NCBI GenBank assembly: GCA_964512485.1
Contig: CAZEHJ010000001.1
Location: 1 to 64,000, forward strand
DNA length: 64,000 bases
Direction: 5' to 3'
Source of the DNA: CAZEHJ01 sp964512485
GTDB taxonomy: Bacteria > Bacteroidota > Rhodothermia > Rhodothermales > UBA10348
The notes below the pieces were generated by a model, which saw only the letters and a list, made by a program, of their open reading frames with translations, ran no database searches and had not been told where the DNA came from. Shown here piece after piece: positions 49,226 to 58,881 of the stretch (positions are counted from its first letter, which is position 1; the number at the start of each line of letters is the position of its first letter). Position numbers and translations under genes: made by a program.

Positions 49226-51015
49226 GCGAAGAGAGCAAACAGACGGGAATTGATTCACAGCTGCTACGGCGGATTATCTCCTACCTCGCACCATACAAAT
49301 GGTTGGTGGCCATAGCGTTCGTTACCGTCATGACGGCAGCGTTTCTGGGTCCATTGATTCCGAAATTGGTGCAGGTCACGATTGACAGGGATATCGTTGG
49401 AGGGGATGCAGAGGGTCTCCGGCGCATGATCATGATCCTTTTTGCCATTCTGGCTGCCGAAGGATTGCTTTCATTTGTGAACGCGTACCTGACCCAGTGG
49501 ATTGGTCAGCAGGCTATTTTTGACCTTCGCCAGAAGGTCTATCGCCACGTGCAACGCCAATCTCTTCAATTCTTTGATACGACGCCCATTGGTAGACTCA
49601 TCACTCGTGTCACGAGCGACGTGGAGTCCTTGAGCCAGGTACTGTCGGCGGGAGTCGTGACCATTATGGGTGATCTTTTCAAAATCATCTTTATATCCTG
49701 GTTCATGTTCACCCTCAACTGGCAGTTGGCATTGATCACGCTGTCAGTGATGCCACTGATGCTTTATGCATCGTTCTGGTTCAAGAAAAAAGTGCGGTTC
49801 GCGTATCGAGACACCCGGAAGCAGGTCGCCCGTCTGAATTCGTTCCTCCAGGAGCACGTGACCGGAATGAGAATTGTGCAGCTTTTCGGACGGGAAGAAG
49901 AAGAAATGAGCCGTTTCGAAGGCATCAATGACGATCACAGGCAGGCGCATATAGACACGATATTTTATTTCGCTCTGTTCTTTCCCGCTGTGGACATCGT
50001 CGCGACCACTGCTCTGGGACTCATAATCTGGTACGGAGGTCTATCCTCCATGCAGGGAGGCCTTACTCTGGGGGTCCTTATCGCGTTCATTCAATATGCA
50101 AGACGATTCTTCGAACCTATTCGCAATCTTTCGGACCAGTTCAATACGCTTCAAAGCGCAATGGCGGGTGCTGAGAGGATTTTTGGTCTTCTCGATTCGG
50201 ATCTGTCCATTCCGGAATCAGATGAGCCCGACCGCTGGGAGGAAGTGCGTGGCAAAATCGAATTCAGGAATGTCTGGTTCTCTTATGACCGAGATTTGAA
50301 TGAGGAAGACGAAGACTCGAACTGGATTCTGAGAGATGTGAGTTTTGTGGTCGAGCCGGGCCAGTCGCTCGCTATCGTGGGCGCAACCGGCGCTGGGAAA
50401 ACAACCATCATAAGTCTACTTCTGCGATTCTACGAAATCCAGAAAGGCCAGATCTTCGTCGATGGTCTGGAGATCAGCAACCTGCGCCTCAATGAATTGC
50501 GCGCGCACATTGGCCTCGTTCTGCAGGATGTGTTCCTTTTCTCGGGTTCCGTAAGAGAAAATGTTACCCTCAGAAATGAATCCCTGAATGATGATGACAT
50601 CCGTCGGGCCGCTGACGCGATAGGAGCATCTTCTTTCATCGATCGCTTACCGTCGGTCTATGACCAGGAGGTGAAGGAGAGGGGCATGTCACTCTCGCAC
50701 GGCCAGCGTCAGTTGTTGTCGTTCGTCCGGGCGCTCGTCTACGACCCGAGAATACTGGTGTTGGACGAGGCGACATCGAGCGTGGACACGGAAACGGAAG
50801 AGATTATTCAACACGCTCTGGAGACGTTGATGGAAGGCCGTACGAGTATCGCCATCGCGCATCGTCTTTCCACTATTCAGCACGCCGACCAGATTCTGGT
50901 GATGCACCGTGGTCAGGTACGCGAAAGGGGAACGCATCAGGAGTTGATAAAAACTGAAGGCCTCTACCGGACACTGTACGAACTCCAGTATCGGGAGCAG
51001 GAAGTAGCGGCATAA
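49222..51015 (+). CDS. ABC exporter half-transporter with noncanonical signature
   Basis: The 597-residue partner. The NBD has Walker A VGATGAGKTT (about 385), Walker B ILVLDEATSSVD with the catalytic Glu (about 512), and switch AHRLSTI. The signature reads MSLSHGQRQ, with His replacing the second Gly. Together with the partner's Asp-type Walker B, this leaves one competent and one degenerate ATP site, as in heterodimeric exporters of the TM287/288 and BmrCD kind. The gene start overlaps the first gene by 4 bp (ATG/TGA coupling). Confidence 0.93.
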   Translation: MSEESKQTGIDSQLLRRIISYLAPYKWLVAIAFVTVMTAAFLGPLIPKLVQVTIDRDIVGGDAEGLRRMIMILFAILAAEGLLSFVNAYLTQWIGQQAIFDLRQKVYRHVQRQSLQFFDTTPIGRLITRVTSDVESLSQVLSAGVVTIMGDLFKIIFISWFMFTLNWQLALITLSVMPLMLYASFWFKKKVRFAYRDTRKQVARLNSFLQEHVTGMRIVQLFGREEEEMSRFEGINDDHRQAHIDTIFYFALFFPAVDIVATTALGLIIWYGGLSSMQGGLTLGVLIAFIQYARRFFEPIRNLSDQFNTLQSAMAGAERIFGLLDSDLSIPESDEPDRWEEVRGKIEFRNVWFSYDRDLNEEDEDSNWILRDVSFVVEPGQSLAIVGATGAGKTTIISLLLRFYEIQKGQIFVDGLEISNLRLNELRAHIGLVLQDVFLFSGSVRENVTLRNESLNDDDIRRAADAIGASSFIDRLPSVYDQEVKERGMSLSHGQRQLLSFVRALVYDPRILVLDEATSSVDTETEEIIQHALETLMEGRTSIAIAHRLSTIQHADQILVMHRGQVRERGTHQELIKTEGLYRTLYELQYREQEVAA

Positions 51016-51059
51016 ATAAAAAATAATTGGGTACGAGTGTAACTTTAATTCTCTTTATC

Positions 51060-51076
51060 GTATATTTGCGATATAC
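51060..51076. promoter_or_regulatory. ArsR operator overlapping the -7 box
   Basis: GTATAT (51060-51065), TTGCG, ATATAC (51071-51076): a perfect inverted repeat 33 bp before the arsR ATG. The left half contains TATATTTG (51061-51068), an exact TAnnTTTG -7 box. AT-rich ATAT...ATAT operators are typical of ArsR repressors, so self-repression is likely. Confidence 0.6.
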
Positions 51077-51109
51077 AATGAAACAACACACTCAATCACG
51101 CTGATTTTC

Positions 51110-51439
51110 ATGGCTAAAGCCCGAAAAGATCTGTTCAGCGCAGAACAACAAGAACTCGCCAGCATCGCAAAGGCACTTTCGCATCCCGCGAGGATCGCCA
51201 TTCTTGAGCAGATAGCCGCTCGCAATATGTGTATATGCGGTGACCTTGTTGACGCTGTTCCACTGTCTCAGTCTACAGTCTCGCAGCACCTCAAGGTGCT
51301 TCGGGAAGCCGGACTGATCACAGGAGAGATCGAAGGGCCGAAATCCTGCTATTGTGTAGACTGGGCCAAACTCAAAGAGGCTCAGACTGCAATCATGGGA
51401 TGGTTTTCAAAGGCCGAAGAAATGAATGCGTGTTGCTGA
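51110..51439 (+). CDS. arsR: ArsR-family As(III)-responsive repressor
   Basis: A 109-residue winged-helix repressor. The DNA-recognition helix is SQSTVSQHLKVLREAG. Metal-binding cysteines: CxC at C41-C43 in NMCICGDLV (matching the classical ELCVCDL position), plus KSCYCVDW and a terminal CC pair. It should release DNA on arsenite or antimonite and control itself plus arsM, which starts 14 bp after its stop. No ArsB/Acr3 or ArsC is present. Confidence 0.9.
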   Translation: MAKARKDLFSAEQQELASIAKALSHPARIAILEQIAARNMCICGDLVDAVPLSQSTVSQHLKVLREAGLITGEIEGPKSCYCVDWAKLKEAQTAIMGWFSKAEEMNACC

Positions 51440-51453
51440 AAAGGGAGGGTATT

Positions 51454-52407
51454 ATGACTATTGAAGTCCAAATCGAAAAATGCTGCGACGAAGTAACCGT
51501 TCAGAATGCAGAGGAGCAGGGGTGTTGCACCCCTACTGTAGACAAATCCGTAGGTGAGGACTGCTGCCAGGAGTCCTCATCCGGGGAAAGTGCCGATCCG
51601 TGCTGCGGGCCAGCGACGCAGGAAAAGCTAGATTCGACACCTGAAGGTGTCAAAGCACAGGTTCGCGACAAGTATGCATCAATTGCGGTCTCGGGATCTG
51701 GGTGTGGCTGCTCCGATGACAGCATCCTGATCGGTGACAACTATTCAGTCAAGGATGGATACGAAGTCGACGCAGATCTGCAGCTCGGTTGCGGCATTCC
51801 TACGGATCTCGCAGACATCCGGGAGGGCCATGACGTGCTGGATCTTGGATCGGGTGCGGGAATCGATGCTTTCATTTCGCGCCGTCAAGTCGGCCCACGA
51901 GGAAGCGTTACCGGAGTAGATTTCACCGCGGAGATGATTTCTCTCGCGCGAGAGAATGCGGAGAAGTTGGGCTACGAAAACGTGTCCTTCATACAGGGAG
52001 ATATCGAATCACTTCCGCTTCAGGATTCTACATTCGACCGGGTTATCTCAAACTGTGTGATAAACCTCGTCCCGGACAAAAAGAGCGTCTATTCGGAGAT
52101 TTACAGAGTTCTGAGACCACAAGGATCGTTTGCCATTTCGGACATCGTCATTGATGGCGTCCTTCCTGATTCAGTGCGTCATTCCGCGGAAATGTATGCG
52201 GGATGCGTCTCGGGTGCGACCAGCCGGGAAGATTACCTGCAAACCGTCATTGACGCCGGGTTTGAAGATGTAACGGTGGTCAAAGATCGGGTGATCAACC
52301 TCCCGGACAGTGATCTCCTCCAGATTGCATCTCAGGAAGAGATTGACCTTTTCAGGAATAGCGGTGCCTCGATCAGAAGCATTACAGTTTCCGGATTGAA
52401 GGCTTAA
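51454..52407 (+). CDS. arsM: Arsenite S-adenosylmethionine methyltransferase with Cys-rich N-terminal extension
   Basis: About 317 residues from the ATG at 51454, preceded by AAGGGAGGG (the frame is open to 51352). The SAM fold has LDLGSGAGIDAF and the ArsM cysteine positions: SGCGCS, LGCGIPTD, ISNCVINLVPDK and YAGCVSGA. It methylates As(III) to less retained or volatile forms. Residues 1-55 add four Cys-Cys pairs at C10-C11, C24-C25, C37-C38 and C50-C51, spaced 13 to 14 apart in acidic sequence, which looks like a metalloid-sequestering tail. Ends with a 4-bp convergent overlap with the thioredoxin-TPR gene. Confidence 0.92.
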   Translation: MTIEVQIEKCCDEVTVQNAEEQGCCTPTVDKSVGEDCCQESSSGESADPCCGPATQEKLDSTPEGVKAQVRDKYASIAVSGSGCGCSDDSILIGDNYSVKDGYEVDADLQLGCGIPTDLADIREGHDVLDLGSGAGIDAFISRRQVGPRGSVTGVDFTAEMISLARENAEKLGYENVSFIQGDIESLPLQDSTFDRVISNCVINLVPDKKSVYSEIYRVLRPQGSFAISDIVIDGVLPDSVRHSAEMYAGCVSGATSREDYLQTVIDAGFEDVTVVKDRVINLPDSDLLQIASQEEIDLFRNSGASIRSITVSGLKA

Positions 52408-53204
52408 TAGAGCCACATGTCAAATGTGCGGCGATAGGCCAGTGTGACAGGGTGTAGGGGACCGAGCAGAGTGAATACGGCTACACCCAGTCGCCGGGCC
52501 GCGTCGTCATACAGGTATCTGTTGTTTTTCAATACCTCGATTAACAACTCGATAGCCTTCGAAGTCTCAGAAGACCTCAGTGAGGATACCGCCTGCCAGT
52601 ACTGTGCGCTGCCCGGCTCGCCACTCGCCGTCGGAACTGCCTCCATTAAGGTGACCAGCTCAATAACTGCATCTGCAATCTGAGAGATCCTGGGCTCTCC
52701 GGTACGCGCCGCTTCAGCAAGACTTCTTGCCACGTCAGGCTGGTTGAAGACAATCAACGCAGCCATCAATCCCGATGCTGCGGGATTGGTCGGCTCGGTC
52801 GCAAGAATGTCTTTGAGAATGTCTTTGGCGCCTTCATGCTCTCCGTTGTCGATGAGATCCTGTGCCAAACTCAACCGGGATCGGGATTCGCTTGGCAGAG
52901 CTTTTTCGAGCCACTGACGGATCGCTGCCTCGGGGAGGGCGCCCGTAAACTCATCGACGACCTCTCCTCCTGAGAACATCTTGACAGCAGGAATTCCCCT
53001 TATCCCGAACCTCGCGGAAATGTCCTGGTGTTCGTCCGAATTCACTTTTACCAGTGTCCACTTGTCAGCCTGTTCGGCAGCCAGCTTCTCTATTGTAGGT
53101 CCGAGCACACGGCATGGGCCGCACCATGGCGCCCAAAAATCGACCACTACCGGTTTTTCGGTACTGGCTTTGATGACATCTTCTTCAAAGTTTTGAACGT
53201 CCAT
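52404..53204 (-). CDS. Thioredoxin-TPR protein (CnoX/YbbN-like)
   Basis: A 266-residue cytosolic protein. The thioredoxin domain (1-105) has the full active site WCGPCRVLGPT (C28, C31) and the cis-Pro in RGIPAVKMF. A TPR-like helical C-terminus (about 110-266) matches CnoX (YbbN), a chaperedoxin that protects proteins from overoxidation and hands them to GroEL/DnaK. E. coli CnoX lacks redox activity because its site is SxxC; here both cysteines remain, so a redox role is possible. Convergent with arsM. Confidence 0.87.
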   Translation of the reverse strand: MDVQNFEEDVIKASTEKPVVVDFWAPWCGPCRVLGPTIEKLAAEQADKWTLVKVNSDEHQDISARFGIRGIPAVKMFSGGEVVDEFTGALPEAAIRQWLEKALPSESRSRLSLAQDLIDNGEHEGAKDILKDILATEPTNPAASGLMAALIVFNQPDVARSLAEAARTGEPRISQIADAVIELVTLMEAVPTASGEPGSAQYWQAVSSLRSSETSKAIELLIEVLKNNRYLYDDAARRLGVAVFTLLGPLHPVTLAYRRTFDMWLY

Positions 53205-53311
53205 TCCTTACTTGTGCGTAGTTTTGTTCAGATAACCTCAACAATTCTATACAATGCTATACCAACCAGTAGTTTTTCTGGCTGGTTCAGCCCCCACCCG
53301 GTACATCTGAT

Positions 53312-54442
53312 ATGAGAACTCATTTCCGAAATGTTGGATTCGCTAGCGTGTTCGTTTTTACAGTTCTTCTTGCCGGAGCATGTCAAGCTCCTGAGACGAC
53401 AGAAAATATGCCTGAATATGATGCCAGCGCAGACATTCTTCGCTTTGAAGGCGAAACACATCTGAGAAATATCAAGCAGATGACATTTGGCGGAAACAAC
53501 GCCGAAGCTTACTGGAGTTTCGACGATTCCCAGATCATTTTCCAGAGCGACTGGAGCAAGATCAACGATCAGGGGTGTGATCAGATCTACGTAATGGATC
53601 CTTCAGCAGCCGGTGGCGACTCGGCGGACGACTACAAATTGGTTTCGACCGGGATGGGTCGCACTACCTGTAGCTATTTCCTGCCCGATGGTCGAATTAT
53701 ATTTGGTTCAACACACAGTGCGGCGAAAGAATGTCCGCCGACCGCCATGTTTGAACAGGGGCGCTACGTGTGGCCGATCTACGATACATATGATATTTAC
53801 ATCGCTGACGGCGATGGATCCAACATCGAGCTTCTTATCGGTGGGGAAGGCTACGACGCCGAAGCAACCGTCTCACCTGACGGAAAATACATCATCTTCA
53901 CGTCTACACGTTCCGGCGATCTGGAGCTATTCCGATATGAAATTGAGACCGGCGACATCCTTCAGCTGACCGATACGCTCGGCTACGATGGTGGAGCCTT
54001 CTTTTCCCGCGATTCCCAGCAGATTGTTTGGAGGGCATCACGACCTCAAGGGGAAGACGCCGAAGTGTACCGTGGACTTCTGGCGGATGGGTTTGTCGAG
54101 CCTGCAGCTTTGAATCTCTTCGTGGCCGATATCGACGGCAGCAACGTGCGGCAGATCACCGATCTTCCCGGTGCCAACTGGGCCCCGTTTTTCCACCCGT
54201 CTGGTGAAAAAATCCTGTTCACAACAAATCATCATTCGATGGAAGAAGGCGGACGTCTCTTTGACGTATTCATGATCAACGTTGATGGAACTGGTCTGGA
54301 ACAGGTAACACATTCGGGCACGTTTGATGCGTTCCCGATGTTCTCGTTCGACGGAACGAAAGTGGCCTTCGCCAGCAATCGCAATGTCGAAGGTATAGAA
54401 TCACGCGACACCAATGTCTTCGTCGCGGACTGGATCGACTAG
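53312..54442 (+). CDS. TolB-like beta-propeller (PD40) lipoprotein
   Basis: A 376-residue secreted protein, probably lipid-anchored (LLAGAC, an atypical lipobox). Mature part: repeated PD40 blades, for example AYWSFDDSQIIFQSDW, TVSPDGKYIIFTSTRSGD, AFFSRDSQQIVWRASR, FFHPSGEKILFTTNHH and MFSFDGTKVAFASNRN. These form a propeller like the C-terminal domain of TolB. No peptidase domain is attached. Likely a binding protein; partner unknown. It ends with a 13-bp hairpin 28 bp downstream. Confidence 0.85.
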   Translation: MRTHFRNVGFASVFVFTVLLAGACQAPETTENMPEYDASADILRFEGETHLRNIKQMTFGGNNAEAYWSFDDSQIIFQSDWSKINDQGCDQIYVMDPSAAGGDSADDYKLVSTGMGRTTCSYFLPDGRIIFGSTHSAAKECPPTAMFEQGRYVWPIYDTYDIYIADGDGSNIELLIGGEGYDAEATVSPDGKYIIFTSTRSGDLELFRYEIETGDILQLTDTLGYDGGAFFSRDSQQIVWRASRPQGEDAEVYRGLLADGFVEPAALNLFVADIDGSNVRQITDLPGANWAPFFHPSGEKILFTTNHHSMEEGGRLFDVFMINVDGTGLEQVTHSGTFDAFPMFSFDGTKVAFASNRNVEGIESRDTNVFVADWID

Positions 54443-54469
54443 ATCAGTCGGAAATAGAAGTTTTTGAGA

Positions 54470-54498
54470 GAAGGTCCGGGCTTTTAGCCCGGACCTTC
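54470..54498 (+). terminator. 13-bp hairpin after the PD40 gene
   Basis: GAAGGTCCGGGCT (54470-54482), TTT, AGCCCGGACCTTC (54486-54498), perfect. No U-tract follows. It separates the PD40 gene from the metal transporter operator. Confidence 0.75.
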
Positions 54499-54535
54499 CG
54501 CGTTCCAGACGTTGTCATCGTGACGATTTCATATT

Positions 54536-54551
54536 TTTAGCCTAGGCTAAA
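54536..54551. promoter_or_regulatory. DtxR/MntR-type operator palindrome upstream of the metal transporter
   Basis: TTTAGCCTAGGCTAAA is a perfect 16-bp palindrome. Its TTAG-CCTAGG-CTAA layout resembles binding sites of DtxR-family regulators such as MntR, TroR and IdeR. It lies 16 bp upstream of the candidate -7 box (54567-54574), where the -33 element should be. A repressor bound here would block transcription of the whole metal ABC operon. Confidence 0.7.
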
Positions 54552-54566
54552 TTGTGAAGAAAATTG

Positions 54567-54574
54567 TATCTTTA
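54567..54574 (+). promoter_or_regulatory. Candidate -7 box of the metal transporter operon
   Basis: TATCTTTA, in the 13-mer AAATTGTATCTTT (54561-54573), which is identical to 4002-4014 upstream of purS. The first gene's ATG at 54654 would be about 70 bp from the start of transcription. Confidence 0.45.
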
Positions 54575-54653
54575 CCTCATACAGGGGGAAAACATCCAAA
54601 AAGAGCGATTCCGAAGGGGTGTCCTGAATTTGAAACCATTTCGTCCAGAAAAT

Positions 54654-55601
54654 ATGCGTCAGTGTTTACTTCCAGCCCTGATCCTGATTCTCCTTACGGG
54701 CTGTGCCCCATCATCGGAATCAGAGGCTCCAAAGGATGTCAGTAAGGAGAATCCTTTCGAGGTCGTTGCGACCACGAGCATGATTGCCGATCTGGTGCGC
54801 GTTGTAGGAGGTGAATATGTAGATGTAGAAGGGTTGATGGGCCCCGGAGTCGATCCCCATCTGTACAAAGCGTCGGAAGGCGACGTTTCGGCAATGACCG
54901 AAGCCGATCTTGTTTTCTACAATGGCTTGCACCTCGAAGGGAAGATGGTTGAAATATTCGAGCAGATGTCTCATCTGGGTCGCGAAGTTCATGCCGTCAC
55001 AGAAGGACTGGCGGAAGATCAACTGCTGGAATCGGCCTACTTCGCCGGCAATTATGATCCGCATATCTGGTTTGATGTTGATCTGTGGATTCGTGCCACT
55101 CAACGGATTTCGGATGTGCTTTCCGGCCAGGACCCTGCACATGCCAGCGAGTATGACGCCAGACGAATCGCCTACATAGAAGAATTGAAAGCCCTGGATG
55201 AATGGGTTGCCTCGGAAGTAGATCGAATTCCGACCAACATGAAAGTACTCGTCACCTCACATGATGCATTTGGATACTTTGGCCGTGGATATGGATTGGA
55301 TGTCAAAGGGCTGCAGGGCCTAAGCACCGCGACCGAGGCGGGGACGGCAGACGTTCAGGAGATGGCCCGCTTTGTCGCTGAAAACAGGATCCCTTCAATG
55401 TTCGTGGAATCGTCTATTTCCCCTCGCGGAATTGAAGCCGTGCGCGAAGCAGTGCGCGCAAGAGGATTTGAAGTACAGATCGGGGGCACGTTGTATGGCG
55501 ATGCGCTTGGCTCGCCGGGATCCGGTGCAGATACGTACATGGGAATGGTCCGGGCCAATGTGGCCACTATCGTAAATGGACTCGCGTCCCAATCTGAATA
55601 A
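54654..55601 (+). CDS. TroA/PsaA-family metal ABC transporter substrate-binding lipoprotein
   Basis: About 315 residues from the ATG at 54654 (frame open to 54564), with the lipobox LLTGC. The cluster A-I fold binds a divalent metal through His in DPHLYKA, His in NYDPHIWFDV, Glu in MFVESSIS and Asp in TLYGDALG. No His-rich loop is present, which argues for Mn(II) or Fe(II)/Zn(II) of the TroA/MntC type rather than ZnuA. First gene of a four-gene operon with tight or overlapping junctions. Confidence 0.9.
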   Translation: MRQCLLPALILILLTGCAPSSESEAPKDVSKENPFEVVATTSMIADLVRVVGGEYVDVEGLMGPGVDPHLYKASEGDVSAMTEADLVFYNGLHLEGKMVEIFEQMSHLGREVHAVTEGLAEDQLLESAYFAGNYDPHIWFDVDLWIRATQRISDVLSGQDPAHASEYDARRIAYIEELKALDEWVASEVDRIPTNMKVLVTSHDAFGYFGRGYGLDVKGLQGLSTATEAGTADVQEMARFVAENRIPSMFVESSISPRGIEAVREAVRARGFEVQIGGTLYGDALGSPGSGADTYMGMVRANVATIVNGLASQSE

Positions 55602-55605
55602 GAGA

Positions 55606-56355
55606 ATGGATCACGCTATCGATGTTCGCGACCTCACGGTCGCGTACCGGGAGAAGCCCGTACTCTGGGATGTTGATCTTCAGGTACCGGCTGGAGTTTT
55701 ACTTGCAATCGTTGGCCCCAACGGTGCCGGAAAAACCACGCTCATCAAATCAATCCTCGGATTGATCAAATCCGCCGCAGGGTCAGTGTTGATTCACGGC
55801 AGACCGTATTCGGAACAGCGATCAAGTGTAGCATATGTCCCACAGCGCGGAAGTGTTGATTGGGATTTTCCGACCAATGTGCTCGACGTCGTGACGATGG
55901 GGCTGTATGGAAAATTGGGGTGGATCAGACGTCCTGGAAAGGCCGAGCGCGTCGAAGCGCTCAAGGCGCTGGCTCAAGTGGGAATGGAGGAGTTCGCCGA
56001 TCGTCAGATCTCCCAGCTTTCGGGCGGTCAGCAACAACGGGTCTTTCTTGCTCGAGCGCTGGTTCAGGACGCCCGGGTGTATTTCATGGATGAGCCGTTT
56101 CAGGGAGTTGATGCCACGACAGAACGTGCGATCGTCGACCTGCTCAGATCGCTCAGAGAAAAGGGGAGAACGGTTGTCGTCGTCCATCACGATCTGCAGA
56201 CCGTCCCTGAGTATTTCGATCGTGTGATGCTGCTGAACGTCAGAAGAATCGCGTCTGGCACTGTGCCCGAAGTGTTCAACGAAGAAAACCTCAGGGCCAC
56301 GTATGGTGGACGCGTGGCTTTCGTTTCGGCACTTGCCACTCCTGACGACCACTAG
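55606..56355 (+). CDS. Metal ABC transporter ATP-binding protein
   Basis: About 249 residues from the ATG at 55606, 4 bp after the substrate-binding gene. Walker A GPNGAGKTT, Q-loop near YVPQRGSVDWDFP, signature LSGGQQQRVFLARALV, Walker B YFMDEPFQGVD, and switch His in VVHHDLQ. The RGSVDWDFP stretch after the Q-loop is typical of MntB/ZnuC-type metal importers. The stop overlaps the following GTG start by one base. Confidence 0.94.
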   Translation: MDHAIDVRDLTVAYREKPVLWDVDLQVPAGVLLAIVGPNGAGKTTLIKSILGLIKSAAGSVLIHGRPYSEQRSSVAYVPQRGSVDWDFPTNVLDVVTMGLYGKLGWIRRPGKAERVEALKALAQVGMEEFADRQISQLSGGQQQRVFLARALVQDARVYFMDEPFQGVDATTERAIVDLLRSLREKGRTVVVVHHDLQTVPEYFDRVMLLNVRRIASGTVPEVFNEENLRATYGGRVAFVSALATPDDH

Positions 56356-57487
56356 TGGAGTGGTTCACGGACATATTTCTCGATTATACCCTTCGAACGG
56401 TCGCCCTCGGTTCAGCCTTGCTGGGGATCACTGCGGGATCGCTCGGTGGGTTCGCCCTCTTGAGGCGTCAAAGCCTTTTGGGCGACGCCATTTCCCACGC
56501 TGCGTTACCCGGAATCGCGATTGCGTTTCTACTGACGGGAAGCAAGGCGCCGCTTGTATTGATTCTTGGAGCAGCGCTGGCCGGGTGGCTGGGAGCAGCC
56601 TTGATAGCCTCCGTGACTCTACGCACACGCATCAAATATGACAGTGCGCTGGGAATCATGTTGTCAGTATTTTTTGGATTCGGGCTGGTGCTTTTGACTT
56701 ATATCCAGAAGCAACCAGACGCGAATCAGGCGGGCCTGGAGTCATTTCTTTTCGGTCAAGCTGCAGCGCTCATCCAGCGTGATGTAATGGTGATTCTGTC
56801 CATCGGGACCGTCATCATTTTTCTCATGGTGCTGCTGTGGAAAGAATTCAAGATGCTTTCCTTCGATCCCGATTTCGGGGCTACTCTTGGATTCCCCATC
56901 CGCAAACTTGACCACATTCTGACGGCGCTATTTGTAATTGCCATCGTTATCGGTCTTCAGACTGTGGGTGTCGTCCTCATGAGCGCCATGATCATCGCTC
57001 CGGCTGCTGCTGCCCGTCAATGGACGGATCGTCTGGGACACATGATCCTGGCTGCCGCGCTCTTTGGTGCAATATCGGGAGTCGGCGGGGCGGTCACCAG
57101 CAGCCGTGTGGGCAACCTGCCGACGGGTCCGACCATAGTCTTGATCGTAAGCGCAATTGTCGTGATTTCTCTTTTGTTTGCCCCGAATCGAGGCATCGTA
57201 TTTCGAAAGGTCAGAGAATGGAAAGCTGGTAAAAATCTGCGAGTTGATGCCGTTCTGGTCGACCTATTCACCCTGGCATCACAGCATACGTCCAAAGAAT
57301 ATCCCCATTCAGAACGGGTTCTGGACGTCATGTCGACCATTTCGGGTCCAGCCAGACGAACGCTGCATCTCTTGGAGACGCTGGGTCTGGCCCGACAGAT
57401 TGATCAGAATAATTGGTCGTTGACTCCTGAGGGAGTAGAACGTGCTCAAACGGTGATCAGAAATCAATTCGGAGGTAGCCTCAGCAC

Positions 57488-57491
<4 letters not shown>
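56355..57491 (+). CDS. Metal ABC transporter permease with C-terminal winged-helix tail
   Basis: A 378-residue protein starting at GTG 56355. Residues about 1-280 are a MntC/ZnuB-type permease (GDAISHAALPGIAIAF, GLQTVGVVLMSAMIIAPAAAARQWTDRL). Residues about 294-378 are an added domain (DLFTLASQHTSKEYPHSERV...RRTLHLLETLGLARQ...LTPEGVERAQTVI) with the helix-turn-helix and wing pattern of DtxR-family DNA-binding domains but without their metal-binding/dimer domain. It recalls chlamydial YtgC-R. It overlaps both neighbouring genes. Confidence 0.9.
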
Positions 57492-58597
<1,106 letters not shown>

Positions 58598-58881
58598 CGA
58601 ATGGGCAGCCCTTGGTCTGGTCTCAAAAAGGGGGATGGATTATCGAATTAAAGGGTTGCAGTTGTTACCGAATTCGTCTTTAATTGCTGTTTCCACCGCG
58701 ATCTGGGGAAAAGTAAATATTTTTTCCACCGTAGCGCGAAAAACAGATTATTTCTCGTTTACGGAAGGTAGAGTATCCCCCAGAATGGCTACAATCGAGT
58801 ATTCTAGCTGTTTTGGAAGGGATATATGACCTTAATACATAGGCCCAGACGATCCGTTATCCGAAAGGGGACGCTAAAAGA
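58598..58881. other. Intergenic region before the giant secreted gene
   Basis: 284 bp without a credible gene; reading frames here lack start signals and family-like sequence. It is AT-richer than its surroundings and should hold the promoter of the gene at 58882. No clean hairpin marks the end of the metal operon. Confidence 0.6.

Noticed and set aside
42287..51015. Kinase, STAS, phosphatase and ABC genes considered as a defence or toxin-export island
   Set aside because: No nuclease, restriction, retron, toxin or phage-like gene is present; the parts match standard signalling and transport families.
51110..52407. Considered a full arsenic-resistance island
   Set aside because: Only arsR and arsM are present; no arsB, acr3 or arsC. 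Its base composition is not visibly different from its neighbours.
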